The notes under the pieces were generated by a model, which did not search any database, was not told the origin of the DNA, and saw nothing but the letters and a program-made list of their open reading frames with translations. A stretch of DNA of 64,000 bases from Mytilisepta virgata. Taxonomy: Eukaryota > Mollusca > Bivalvia > Mytilida > Mytilidae. The stretch's first letter is position 1. Every line of letters begins with the position of its first letter. Shown here in pieces: positions 1 through 13,100 of this stretch. The position numbers were made by a program, and so were the translations under genes. Location: the NCBI GenBank assembly GCA_028015205.1, contig JAPWFG010000022.1:682001-746000 (forward strand), read 5' to 3'.

Positions 1-508
1 ACCCTGTCCGTCATCCAAGATGGCAGCCAGAGCCAAACTTAGTTTAACATAGGACCATATAGGAAATTTACTAAAAGATCTTCTTGTCTGAAACCACATG
101 GCCAATTGGAACAAAAGTATGCAGCAATGGTCCTTAGGTGGTCCTCTTTCAGAATTAAGTTCAATGACCCGGCCCGTCATGCAAGATGGCCACCAGAGCC
201 AAACATAGTTTTACATAGGATCCTATAGGAAATTTACTTAAAGATCTTCTTGTCCAAAATCACTTGGCCAATTGGAACAAAAGTCCTTATTTGGTCCTCT
301 TTTAGATTATATCTGATGACCCTGTCCACCATCGAAGATGACTGCCAGGGCGGACTTTAGTCAACATATGACCTTATGGGAAAGTTCACAGAATGATTTT
401 CTTGTTTGAAACCAGTGAGACAATTGGAACTTGACAGTAATTTTCCAGGCTGCAAGTCAAGATGGACATAGTCCAGGTGAGCGATACAGGCTCCTGGGAG
501 CCTCTAGT
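1..508 (+). repeat. 3' part of a hairpin-ended element with tandem core (family H1)
   Basis: The window opens inside a repeat whose units contain 'TCTTCTTGTCTGAAACCAC', 'GGTCCTCTTTCAGAATT' and 'CAAGATGG'. It ends in a hairpin, GGCTC-CTGG-GAGCC, followed at once by TCTAGTT. Related copies end the same way near 4607, 10668 and 16221. The layout (tandem core, 3' hairpin, no long terminal repeat) resembles Helentron-associated HINE elements and the bivalve pearl/CvA type. That class assignment is inference; the repeat itself is seen directly. It lies in an SPPL2 intron. Confidence 0.75.
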
Positions 509-1104
509 TCTTAGTTTATGCTGTTTGAAAGGGAGATAATTTGACAAGCATTTATTTGACAGTTATGAAAATCTCACTAGGAGCATTATCTCCCTTTAAC
601 ATTGAACATCTTAGACCAAATAGTTTTGTTTCCCTAGAAGAACAAATCGATCAAAGTCAAGTACTGTGTAAAGTTCAGTCATTTTAGTTAGAACAGGCGT
701 AATTGCTCCTGACAGCCAAGTGATAAGACAATTAGGATTAATGAAAAAATTCACAACAAGAACTGTGGTTTACAGACGATAGTTATTTCTGAATTCATAG
801 TACTGTAAATTCAAAGCTATTGTGACCTCTTATCATTACAAATCTTCAATAGATATAGTAAAACAACTCTTGAAATTTGAATACCTTAAATCTTATATTG
901 ATTGAACAACATATTAATTCACAAATGCAAGTACTTAAATTTTACATCACTCGCAAATTCCGTGAAAACTTGTATTCAATGAAATGATTCATATTGTATA
1001 AAAATTTATGTTGTGCTGAAAGTCGTTGAAGACTCTAAAATTATCAAACCTAAACCAGTAAATGCAGTAGATTTAAAAATTTTGTATTGTACATGTATTT
1101 TCAG

Positions 1105-1198
1105 TGTATGTTATCATTGCCCTGTTCTGCATAGCTGGTAGTGTTGGTCTATTTTATTGTATGTTACCTCTGTGGAACTATATCCCAGTCTATCAAAG
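1105..1198 (+). CDS. SPPL2A: SPPL2 exon (first in window), transmembrane segment
   Basis: It follows a TTTTCAG acceptor and ends at AAG|GTAAAT. It begins with the last two bases of a codon and encodes YVIIALFCIAGSVGLFYCM and then PLWNYIPVYQ, a membrane helix matching the one before the catalytic core in SPPL2 proteins. The upstream exon is outside the window. Confidence 0.9.
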
Positions 1199-4100
1199 GT
1201 AAATAAAAATATATTTATTATATATCATTTTGATTATACTCTAAACTAAACTGCCTTGGTGGTCTCGTTGTAGTGTGCTCGCCCCCTACCGAGTCAAACC
1301 AAAGTTTAATATTCAAATTGGAATTTGCTGTTTCTCTGCCAAGCATGCAGCATGTAGGAGTAAGAGCAAATGACTGGTCGGCTGAGAGTCAGTATAATGT
1401 ATGGGGTTGGGTGATATACATGCAGACTGTTGCCTCGTGATCTAGCATGTTAAAACTGTAACTCAGCGTGTGGATCTACATGTAGTACAAAGCAGGGTTC
1501 ATATTCATATCATATCAGAATGTTCTCGTCATGAGGTGCATTAAATAATTACCACTAGACTTTAAACAATAATTGATCTATTGATTGATCACATAATTCT
1601 GTACCTATGATACTTAACATTAAAGGTATCTGGACTATAGTTGATCATGATATTGAAGTATATTTCTTTTTGATCAAAAATAACTTTAAACAAAAGCTTA
1701 AAGCAGATATATCAATATCAAGTTGAAACACTTTTCCTTATTCGGATGACCGCCTCAGTGGTCTCGTGATAGCATGTTCGCCTCGAGTGCTGCTTCTCTG
1801 CCAGACACGCTGCATCTAGGAATATTAAGAGCAAAGATCGACTGGTCAGCTCGGAGTCAGTATAATGTGTCCGAGTGGGGTAATATGTCTTCCTGCGGAC
1901 AGTTACCTCATGAGCTAGCACATTAAAAATCCAGCTGAGCGTGTCGGTCTAGTACAAAGCAGAGATCATATTCATTATCATATTAACATGTTCTCATCCT
2001 GATATGCACCTGGTTGCCACTGGACATTAAACAAGAATTCATCCGTCCTTATTTGGATGCTATGATAACAAGTAAGGTATAATGCGTTTCTAGTGTTTGC
2101 CAATAGTTATGGAGGTTATTGCAATTGCTTTATGTTGTCTGTATACCTATAGGGGTTAGTAATCTCCCTTTTCCCAGTCAAAATGCCTATTTTTTGTAAA
2201 ATTATGAAATCAAAGCCAAAAAGTATCTCTGATTTCTAAAACATCCTTTGTAAATTTTCATAGTTTAACCTCTAACTGTGATCAATCTCAGAAATGTCTT
2301 ATTTGGATTCTAATGTGACCAGCTTCAAATGCTTTCAGTCTTTATCAATGGTAAAATATGGATATTTTGATTCCAACACCACAGACGTCAGATAGCATGT
2401 TTGGCAATGTCATAGTAAATTTTCCCTCAAGCTTTAACGACATTATATTATAACCTGTATTGTGTAATGGCATCTTCATGTCCGAAAACCTATGTTGCGA
2501 AGTTTCAAAATGTCGAAGAAACTGTTCTATTAGAATAGAAATAATTCATGGTGTATTCCGTGGTAAAATCATGATATTTTCAAGCCACCGTGAATTATTT
2601 CTCAATTGATCACATACATGTATGAGCAATTTACCTAATGCCTTGGCAAATATGTATTTACACATGTAAGCAGTATTTATCGATTTGGATCGATTACTAG
2701 ACAGCAATTTGGTTACTGTAAATTCAGAAATTATTGCGTGCATTTATTATTGCGATTTTGTCATTTTAGACCAAAATGCGATTTAAATTTTTGCAATATT
2801 GAGAAAAATCAGGCTTCATTCGTATAAAAAATTCCAAAATGCGAGCTTAAATTATTGCGATTACAACCCTGTCGCATTTTTCGCAATAATTTCTGAATTA
2901 ACAGTATATTAAACAATTTTCAGGTTTGTCTTTCATATTTATTTCATGTGTATTATTTTTGTTGTACAGAATTCCCAAATTACCATGCTGTAAAAGTCAG
3001 CCTGAGATAAAAAGTTTGGTGTTATACGGTCTATGTGCAATACTAGCAATAGTATGGGCTATTGAAAGACATGAAAGGTAACATACGTGGAACTTTACAT
3101 CATCTTTTTTATTACTTTAAACTTGCTGAACATTTAAAAATTTAAAATTTAAAATTTAACTATTGAGGTTTAAGGTAATATATTTTATAAAAATCAGGCA
3201 CTCACAAAGTGATAGAATTTTGTATCATTAATGACTGAATGAAAGTTCTGACTATAATTTTCCAACAATTTAAACAATACGTATGTGATTTTATAAATAT
3301 TTATCAAACAGATCAGAACCAGTATAAATGCACATACATATATAAACATATATATTCTTACATTGTTTCTAGAGGATTATCAGATTAATCTAATCAAGAT
3401 AGTTAAATTATATAATTTTAGAGTCCAAGCCTTGGCGAAATCCTTAAATTTTGATAATTCAACGAACAGGGTTTGATCAATCCAATAATGCTTAAGTAAC
3501 AATGTAAGAATCTGTTTCTCTTATCATTATAAAGTATATTTTCATATTTATTAAACCAAAATACCCTTTGGATGCCTCTGCATACCTCATTGATGTGTCA
3601 TTGTGACATCATACACTTGCTCAACATGTTTACTTGTTGCTATGGTGTAATTGAACGTTTCCAGGAAAATCGAACATAAAATACTGGTTATGACTTTGTT
3701 GAACCAATCAGCAACCACACGTTGATTAAATTTTTGATAAACAAGAGGTTCAGAGGGGTTTAAATCTACAAAGAATTGAGAAATTTATAGTTAACAACAT
3801 GAGAGATTTATAGTAAACAAATTCATCAGTTTTTTCTCACAGTATCTTCTGATATTGTCTGAAAACTAGAACATTCTAAGACTTCATTCATGGAATTTGT
3901 TCCCATATTCTTTGTCACAGTAGATTTTTTAGCTCACCTGAGCTTTTGCCATCACTTGGCGTCCGTCATCCATAAACTTTCACATATTGATCATCTCTTC
4001 TAAAATCAATGGAGCAAATTTAACCAAACTTTACAGGAATGATGTATGGAAGGTCCTTTACTAAGAATGCCGAAATTTTTCCGATCTGCCAAAAAACATG

Positions 4101-7100
4101 GCTGTCAGAGCAAGACATAGTTTAACATTGGACCCTATGGAAAAACATGTTAAAGTTCATCTCCTCTGAAACTACTTGAGCAAATTTAACCAAACTGTTC
4201 TGGAATAATGTATGGAAGGTCCTTTAGAGGGATTGCTCATTTCGTTCTAATGCAACAAACATCATGGCTGGCAGCAGGAACATAGTTTAACATACATGTA
4301 CATGCCTATGGAAAAAAACATATTTTTATCATCTCCTCTAAAACTGCAATAGCAAATTGAATAAAACTGTACTGGAATGATGTATGGAAGGTCCTTTACA
4401 AAGTTGGCTCATTATGTTCAAATCTGAGAAAAACATGGCCGCCAGATGGGAAATACAGTACTTTTAACTTTGGACCCTATGAGAAAAATATATTTTGATC
4501 ATCTGCTCTGAAACTTTTGAAGCAAATTCAACCAAAGAATTAATGGAAGTTTGTAGAAGCATTTTGTCAGGTGAGCAATACAGGCTCAGCCCAGTGAGCC
4601 TCTAGTTCTTTTTTGTAAAAGCTGAAAGTCAAAAGTAACATAATATCATACATTGTGTATCTGTTCTAACAATGGTCACTTGAAAAAAAAGCTTACGACA
4701 AAAAAAGTAATGATAATTTTTTCTGGATAAAAGACAAATATGTAGGACTTCAAAGTTTAGCAATCTAACATTGCTTTTTATTTGCAGTTTTGCGTGAAAC
4801 TTAAATATACCTACATTGTTTGAATTTCAGGAAAGGTCATACATGTAACATATTTAGAATGCGTGTGGGTGAGATTTTGCTCACTTAAGGGTTTTGATCC
4901 AGATTTTGTTGATGTCAAACTATAAGCTTTCATATTAAAATATCTTGTTATTAACTATCATACTGTAATTAATTGATTTGAACATATTCACTAAATAATA
5001 ATAATTAAGGTCTGTTTTGCTAAATTATTTTTTTGTCTTTACTATTCTATTTATTTCTTTTTAATCTTTATTGTATTTTTATAATTTATTCAACAACAGA
5101 CAAATTTTCAATCTCTAAATTAATGGAGCATGTCATTTTGATATTAACTTACAAACTGTATTTATTTTTTTTCAAATCTTTTATTACTTCTCTATACTGT
5201 ATGACTATTATCTTTCAAGCAAACAACAAATGATGAAATATATCAAATTTAACCAATTTTTATACGCCCGTCAAAATTTTGACAGGACGTATTATGGTAT
5301 ACAAATGTCCGGCATCCGTCTTTCCGTCGTAAACATGTCACGCCATAACTTGAGAACGACTCATCCAAATTTCACGAAACTTAACATAGTTTCTTATGAT
5401 GGTCAAATGATCTGTATACTTTTTGGTGAAAATAAGATTAAAACTTTTTGAGTTATGGGACATTGTAACTAACACAGAAGTGTGTTTTTTTTTCACATGT
5501 CACGCCGTATCTCAAAAACGATTAATGATTATTGCTTAAAACTTTACACACTTCTTAGTTATATTAATCTAAAGATCTGTGTACTTTTTGGTGATGATTC
5601 AAAATTTTATTTTAGAGTTTTTGAGTTTTTTGTAAAAAAAAAGGGGGGGGGTTTTCACATGTCGTGCCATATCTCAAAAACGATTTATGATTATTACATA
5701 AAACTTCACACACTTCTTAGTTATATTAATCTAAAGATCTGTATACTTTTTGGTGATGATTCAAAATTTTATTTTAGAGTTATTGAGTTTTTTGTAAAAA
5801 AAAAAAGGGGGGTTTTCACATGTCGAGCCATATCCCAAAAACGATTTTTGATTATTGCATAAAACTTTACACACTTCTTAGTTATATTAATCTGAAGATC
5901 TGTATACTTTTTCGTGATGATTATTTTATGTTTCAGTTATTGAATTTTTATTGAGCTTTTTGGTAAAAAAAGGTAGTCTTTTTTGGTCACATTTCGCGCC
6001 GTATCTCTATTGCTTAAAAGTTTACACGGTTATGTTTTGCCGGGTTTCCATATACATCCCACCAGCAGCTCCACTAAATAAAGGAGGATTCCAAAAACAT
6101 TTATTATGTTTTTTTCACAAGACGACGGGCGTATCATGCGCTCATGGCGCAGCTGTTTATTTAACATTTCGAAATTTGACTTATCAAATCAAATCAAATC
6201 AAATATTTTATTGGAAAGAGCACATAAGAGGCGTGATCCAAACACAATACATAAACATTATGTGTATAAACATTTAAAATATAAGTAATCTCAATGTATA
6301 TAATAGTATACCAAACAATGAGTAACCATAGTCATACAGTCATAATTCATATATTTCAACAATGAATATTGACGAGACAGTCGGATGGTTCCTGTTTTCA
6401 AACGCTTCCTTTATGAATAAACATAGGTTTCGTAATTTTTTTAAAGAATTTGGATTCAAGAATTCAGATATGATTCATCTGTAATATTATCGGTTATTTC
6501 GTATTTAATTCATAGAAAATTATAATGAGGACAATTAAACAAGAAATGAATTCATTCTCCACTCCATCAACGCAGAATTTACGAAATCTTTCATTTGGTG
6601 GAGTTTTTGGTTTGGAGTATCTACCAGTCTCAATAGCTAATGAATGGGCACTAATTCTTATTTTAGTCAATTTATTTCTAAGTTCTATTGGTATGCTAAA
6701 ATTAAGATATTGTTGTTGTTCGAATTTTGCACAGATTCTACTGTAAAACTTGAGTTTTCCCGATGCCTCTTCTTTAATTTTTGAAAATTCAAATTTAATT
6801 TTTGATTTGTAGTAATAAAACAATGGAGGAATCAAGAACCAGGTTAACCATAAAATGATAGGAATTAACAAATATTTCTGGATTTTTCATGTCAAGGAGG
6901 ATATTATAAAGAAAAATTATTTGTTTACTGATACTGTTTTAAGGGAGTACAGAACACCTAAGGGAGTTAACTCTTTAAAAATCAGCTGAATGTTTTAATC
7001 ACATATTATTTGTAAAGAGAAATCAGGCTTCTCAATGATCAAAATTAGTGTTTGTCAACTGCTATATATCCAATGAAATTATTCCCGTAAATTGTGAGGT

Positions 7101-10100
7101 TCAAATTTCTTGAAATTTTCATATTTTTATCAACAGGTCAAAGTAAATATTTCATCAAAATTTTATGAAAATTAAACCAAATCTATTTTAGTCAAAGTGT
7201 TGGGTACCCCCTTAAGTTAGATAACTTTTGTAAACATTCATTTTTCCAATGAAGTTCAAGTAAGCATGAGAAATAATTGCCCACATGTGAGGTTGTGAGA
7301 TTGGTCCAACATGCGTGATTCTCACACCTTATGCGTGGGATATCACATGTATGAAAGGTCCAGAGTCCCAAAATGTAATTAATACTGTCAGTAGGGATAA
7401 TTTTCATGATATTGGTATATTATCTTTTACGTCCTTTATAATTAATTGTTTTATATTTTCCAGTTATGCTTGGGTCCTGCAGGATATATTAGGTGTAGCA
7501 TTTTGTATTAACATGTTAAAAACAATCCAAGTGCCAAATTTAAAGGTGAGTTTATCAGTGTTCAAATAGAATGAAGTCATTACACTCTAAATTACTGTGC
7601 AAATTTATGAATGTGAAAACAGAAAATTCTAAATATCTTTTTAACTACATATGATAATAAAACACTAACTGGAGTTTAATAGTTTTTCTGTTATGAGTTT
7701 TCGAATAAATGACTTTTATTTACAAATACAGGCAAACCTGCTTTAAAGGGCACCTCTAGCAAAACACTATAAAGGACAGTGAAAAAGTCCCATCCATGAA
7801 CAAAGCATGTAAAATTAACCTCTGTATAGAGGGCACCTGCTCATTAAGGGCACTTTCTGCTGGTCCGTTTTGTACTCTCTATAACAGGTTTGACTGTAAT
7901 TTAGACAGGATATTGCATTTTTTATGTGACTGCATCAACATTTGTGTAGTAATATGAATTAGAGTGGCTATTGTTAAATCACTTCCTAGAGTGAAATATG
8001 ACATTTCTGTTTACTAGTGAAATGTAAAATTATCTTTTTATACTCAAAATTCCCAATATTTCAAGATTCTTAATATATTAAATAATTTTACTGTAATTGG
8101 AAGCAGAAGTTTCTTGTGAAATTGAAAATAGAACCAATTGCTTGTATAAAGTGGTCATGGATTTCATACTGAAAAATAATTTCCACATTTTATTGTTTTC
8201 ATGATTTGGTACCTGTGAAATTTAATTTCTGTTGTGATTTTATTTACAGATCTGTACCGTACTGTTAATACTATTGTTCCTGTATGATATTTTCTTCGTT
8301 TTCATAACACCTTTTTTTACAAAGGTAAGTTTTTATGGAAATACATGTATTATCTTTATTTAATAATTTAAATGGGCAACTTAAATGAGCTGATCTTATT
8401 TCACAATAAATGTCATAGCTTTGATTTGCATTATTGACCTTTTATGGTCTTTATGATTCATCACGGTCAAAACATTTGTTTTCTTGCAGATTACAAAGGC
8501 TCATACTTCGAGATAAAACAAGGCAAAAATATCAGCTTTAGGCAAAAAATTGTAATTTCTCAATAGGAATCCTTACTCATCATTAATCATGTTGCTTCAT
8601 AGTGCTACCGTAGGCCAGTTATAAAATTCATTTGTAAATTTTCATCCTTTCCTTCTCAAAAATTGTTCCATACCAAATTTTTACAATTTTTCTGATTTTT
8701 TTTTCAATATGTTTTCTGAATCATAATTGACTGTACTATTTTTATTGACTTTCTGTTTTGGCATGGTTTTTCCTGATATTTAGATAAATAAAACTTACAA
8801 AAACCTCCTACTGCACCTATTTTTCTCTATCGAGGTGGATGAAAATATACAAAATCAGTGTATTGACAGTACATAACACAACAGTAAGCTTTCATCTTCA
8901 TATTATATTAACTTCTGCACATGTAGACTTTCAATAGGAACACAGATATTGAAGTAAAGTTCACCTGCTTCCTTAACCCGATTCTCGAACAGAAACTGAT
9001 ATTTATGGGACATGTATAGGGTACGGTTTTGGTTGAATGACGATCCAGTTTGTTGTGGCTTAGATTGTTCCTTGTCTTGTTTTGTTCCAGTGTTGCACAC
9101 ACATTAACCCAATATTTTGTCTTGAATTCACTTTTCCAACTGAAAAATTCTGGGTAATAATGTAAAATGACTAATTTTTGCGGATTCATTTCTGAAAATG
9201 ATTCCGTGGGGAAAAGATTTGGCGGATTCCAAATTTAACAAAAATTTAATAACTAAAGGGTCAATCATACTGTAGTGGCTTTTGTAGTATCCTTTATACA
9301 CCAGAGTCAGGATAGATAAGGGGGAGGTTTGGGTACTCATAAAACTGGTTTAATCTCACCACTGTTTAGTGTCTTTACCAAGTTAGACTATCCTGACGCT
9401 GGTGTGTTATAATTTTTTATGTTGTTTTTTTTGTCTGAGGTTCTGTCCATTTGGTGGCCTTTGATTTATCATTAGCCTTTTTATTGTCATCACTTGGCAT
9501 CTGTCGTCCGTCGTCGTCGTCGTAAACTTTCCTTTAAAGATCTTCTCCTCTGAAACCACTGGGTCAATTGGAACAAAACTTGGCAGCAATGGTTTTTCAG
9601 AATTTTATCTGATGACCCCGCCCATCATCCAAGATGGCCGCCAGAGCCATCCTTAGTTTAACATTGGACCCTATGGGAAATTAACTTAAAGATCTTCTTG
9701 TCTGAAACCAATTGGCCAATTGGAACAAACTTGGCACGATGGCCTTTAGGTGGTCCTCTTACGGAAATGTATCTGATGACTCTGCCTGTCGTCCAAGATG
9801 GCCCCCAGAGCCAAACTTAGTTTAAGGTAGGACTGTATGGGAAATTTACAAAAAGATCTTCTTGTCTGAAACCAATTGGCCAATTTGAACAAAATTTGGC
9901 AGCAATGGTCCTTATGTGGTCCTCTTTCAGAAATGTATCCGATACCGCACCCGTCATCCAAGATGGCCGCTAGAGCCAAACTTAGTTTAACATAGGACCC
10001 TATGGGAAATTTATTTAAAGATTTTCTTGTCTGAAATACTTGGCATATTGGAACAAAATTTGGCAGCAATGGTCCTTAGTTGGTCCTCTTTTAGAATTAT

Positions 10101-13100
10101 ATCTGATGACCCTGTCCACCAGGGCGCCGTGGTGTAGTGGTTAGCGCATCGGACTACGAAGCCAGAGGTCCCTGGTTCGATTCCCGTTCGGGATGAAAAT
10201 TTCAGGGATCAAATTTGCGATGCCCTATCGACACCATTTGCGAGGATGGTCTCGATAAACGATGCTAGTCCGTCGGTTGGGGACGAAAAATGGCCGTCCC
10301 GTGAAAAGGGAGAGCAACACCCTTAGCACGCTAAAGACTCCTCTGTAGATGTCGAAAAAGGGTAGGCTAAAACACCACTACAGGGGCCGCTCTCGCACCC
10401 GCCAAGTGGAGAGGGATTGGTATAAGTTGGCATAACTTGTTTCCCAATCCACTATAAATAAATAAGTTTAAACTAAACACTGTCCACCATCCAAGGTGGC
10501 TGCCAGAGCGGAACTTAGTTTAACATATGACCTAATGGAAAAGTTCACTGAATGATCTTCTTGTTTGAAACTAGTTAGACAATTGGAACTTGACAGCAAT
10601 GTTCCAGGCTGCCAATCAAGATGGACATAGCCCAGATGAGCGATACAGGCTCCTGGGAGCCTCTAGTTTTGTTGTTCTGAAATTTAGAACATTATAACAA
10701 AACATTTATTTCTGACACACTTATAAATTTATTTATAGAACAATCCTAACTTGATATTTATATATTGAACAGGATGACAAAATTACTGATTTAACACGAA
10801 GAGTAAGTCTGCATGTGGGGAAATACTTCAAATATAACAGCACCAATTTTCATTTCCCACAGTAGAACCTTGATGGCATATTTATTCGGGCAAAATTCAA
10901 ATGTTTCGGACATCAGCTTTTCCATACCTGCTTATCACTCTTATGCATAACAACTAATAATATAGGGTTAATGCACGAATATTGGAAAATATTGCCCCAA
11001 GTAGATTGTAATATAGCACGAGCTTGTGACTACTGTATGATATTCTACGAGGACAATATTTACAATTTCATCCAATAACCCTTTTATTGTATGGCAACAC
11101 CACACAGATCCCGAGAATAAGCTGAAAAACTATCACAGACAACGTTCTTATGATGCAATATTTCTGTCTGTGCAATATCGGCGAATTATTTAGTTACATT
11201 CTACATGTTCTACAGGGAATGTTACGTTGCTATACAATAATATTGAATATTCACAATATCCAGTATTTTATAACATCAAGGAATGTGATTCTGTGGTATA
11301 TGATGTGTGTGTCTTCAATTACAGTTAACAACAGAAAAGTATAATAACAAAATCCACATTTAACACATTTCTAATGATTTTTTGAAACAGACCTTCTTAC
11401 TCCTTGACAGAACAGTCTGCCATGTTTGGAGGGTGAGATTTTTCTGTCTTTTACATGGCTGAGAAAAGCAACACAATTTATTTCCCAACAAAAAAAATAT
11501 AGAGATTTTCAAAGCAGGTTTGTCCTTCATTTATTGTTATTATGATGTGTTGTCTGTTTTCAATGCCTCCAATTTCCTCCATTTCTACGACAAAATGCTC
11601 TTCTACAGTGCTGTTCCACAGTAATTTTAGACTGAACAGCCAGTATGTTCCATGGAATGACTTGTTTGGAGCAAATATTCAAGTTAAACTCACTGCCATG
11701 ATCGTTCATCAGCTGTTTATTTACATGTACTTGATTTGATCAATGTCAATATAATGCTTGAGTCCAGCAGATGCTTGAAAAGTACTTTTAGCTTCGAATT
11801 TTATTTTAATGGAAAAATTCCAGAAACAACAGCAATTTTTTTCTGGAGATCAAATGAACTCATTCAGTTGGCAACTTTTCTTAGTGGAGCGGCTGTGTCT
11901 GAGAACCAGATAATTAAGTTTATTTACTTATATTTGAAAGTCATAGGGGTAAGAAAAAGAATCGTACACCAATAAAAGTGCAAGATAGAGAAATCTGAGA
12001 ACCCTCAGAGAAAATTCCAATTGTCTCTGATTCACCAACCCTCATCAGAGAACATTTTAAATCTTACCCTTGGGTGTCTGAAATTTCTCGATCTTGCGCT
12101 TTCACCCGTGAGATTCTATATTTATTATATCTAAATAGACACACACTTCAAGCGGGAACTATTTTATAGATTTGAATCGCATAGAATCACATTCCTCAAT
12201 TTTTTTAAAATTTGGGCTAAAAACATGAAAAAAGGGCTAGAAAAGTCATGACATTTCATGGAAAGGCACGGACAAGTTTTGTATTACTATAGGCAATAAG
12301 TTAAAAAAAATTAACAGTTCTCATTGCATTGAGTTAATCCAATTTCTCATTGCATTGAGTGAAAACCCTGGGTAAAAAGCACTGAAAATCATTTCAAAAT
12401 TGATGTCACAAGGTCATGGAAATATCTTAATTATTCCTGAAATTGTAACAAAACTTTTGAAAGAAAAGGGTGTGGGAACCTTGAGATAACAAAAATGTAT
12501 ATTTCTTTGTGCTTACATCTTGATAGGGTTTTTGTGGATTTTCAAGAAAGTATTTGCGAACTTGATAAAATAAAGCTCTCGAATAGAATGGATAGTTATT
12601 GTTTATATAAACTAAGCAGTTGAATGAAAATAGGTGCTTCTTCCTGGAAATTTGTCATGGTTGTATGTACATGTTTGTATAGATTCCCCTTCAGGTATGA
12701 GTGAGTTATGGTATTTCTCCACCGGAGATAGTTAAAATTTTTTATTTTCAACACACAAGCTTTAGCAAGCATTAAAAAAAATAAAATTTAACTATCGAGG
12801 GTGGAGATTTCTATAACTCACGAGTAAATTGAAGGAGAATTTGTTTCTCCTATGATTTTCAACAAAAATCTCAAGAAAATGCCATTGCTATGCATTTTGT
12901 TTACATAAATGCCATTTCAGAACTTTTCTAGTTTATCTTTCCAATAAACTTTTAAAATAAAAGGCAGGAATTCCCATGCAGAAATTTAATCACCAGGAAG
13001 TGGTTAAAAATATTATATTTTTTTATCTCACCGATTAAACACATCAAGAATAGGAGAAATTGATATTTATATCAGAATGATTATATACAGTGAAACTCTG

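Noticed and set aside
5482..5862. 126-codon open frame with an internal repeat
   Set aside because: It is a read-through of the tandem core of element H2; the other copies of the unit do not conserve the frame.
10122..10195. Possible tRNA-Arg gene (ACG loop)
   Set aside because: The cloverleaf is imperfect, and the sequence continues into a 280-bp body with a target-site duplication, so it is a SINE head. The same holds for the heads at 41405, 54568 and 55044.
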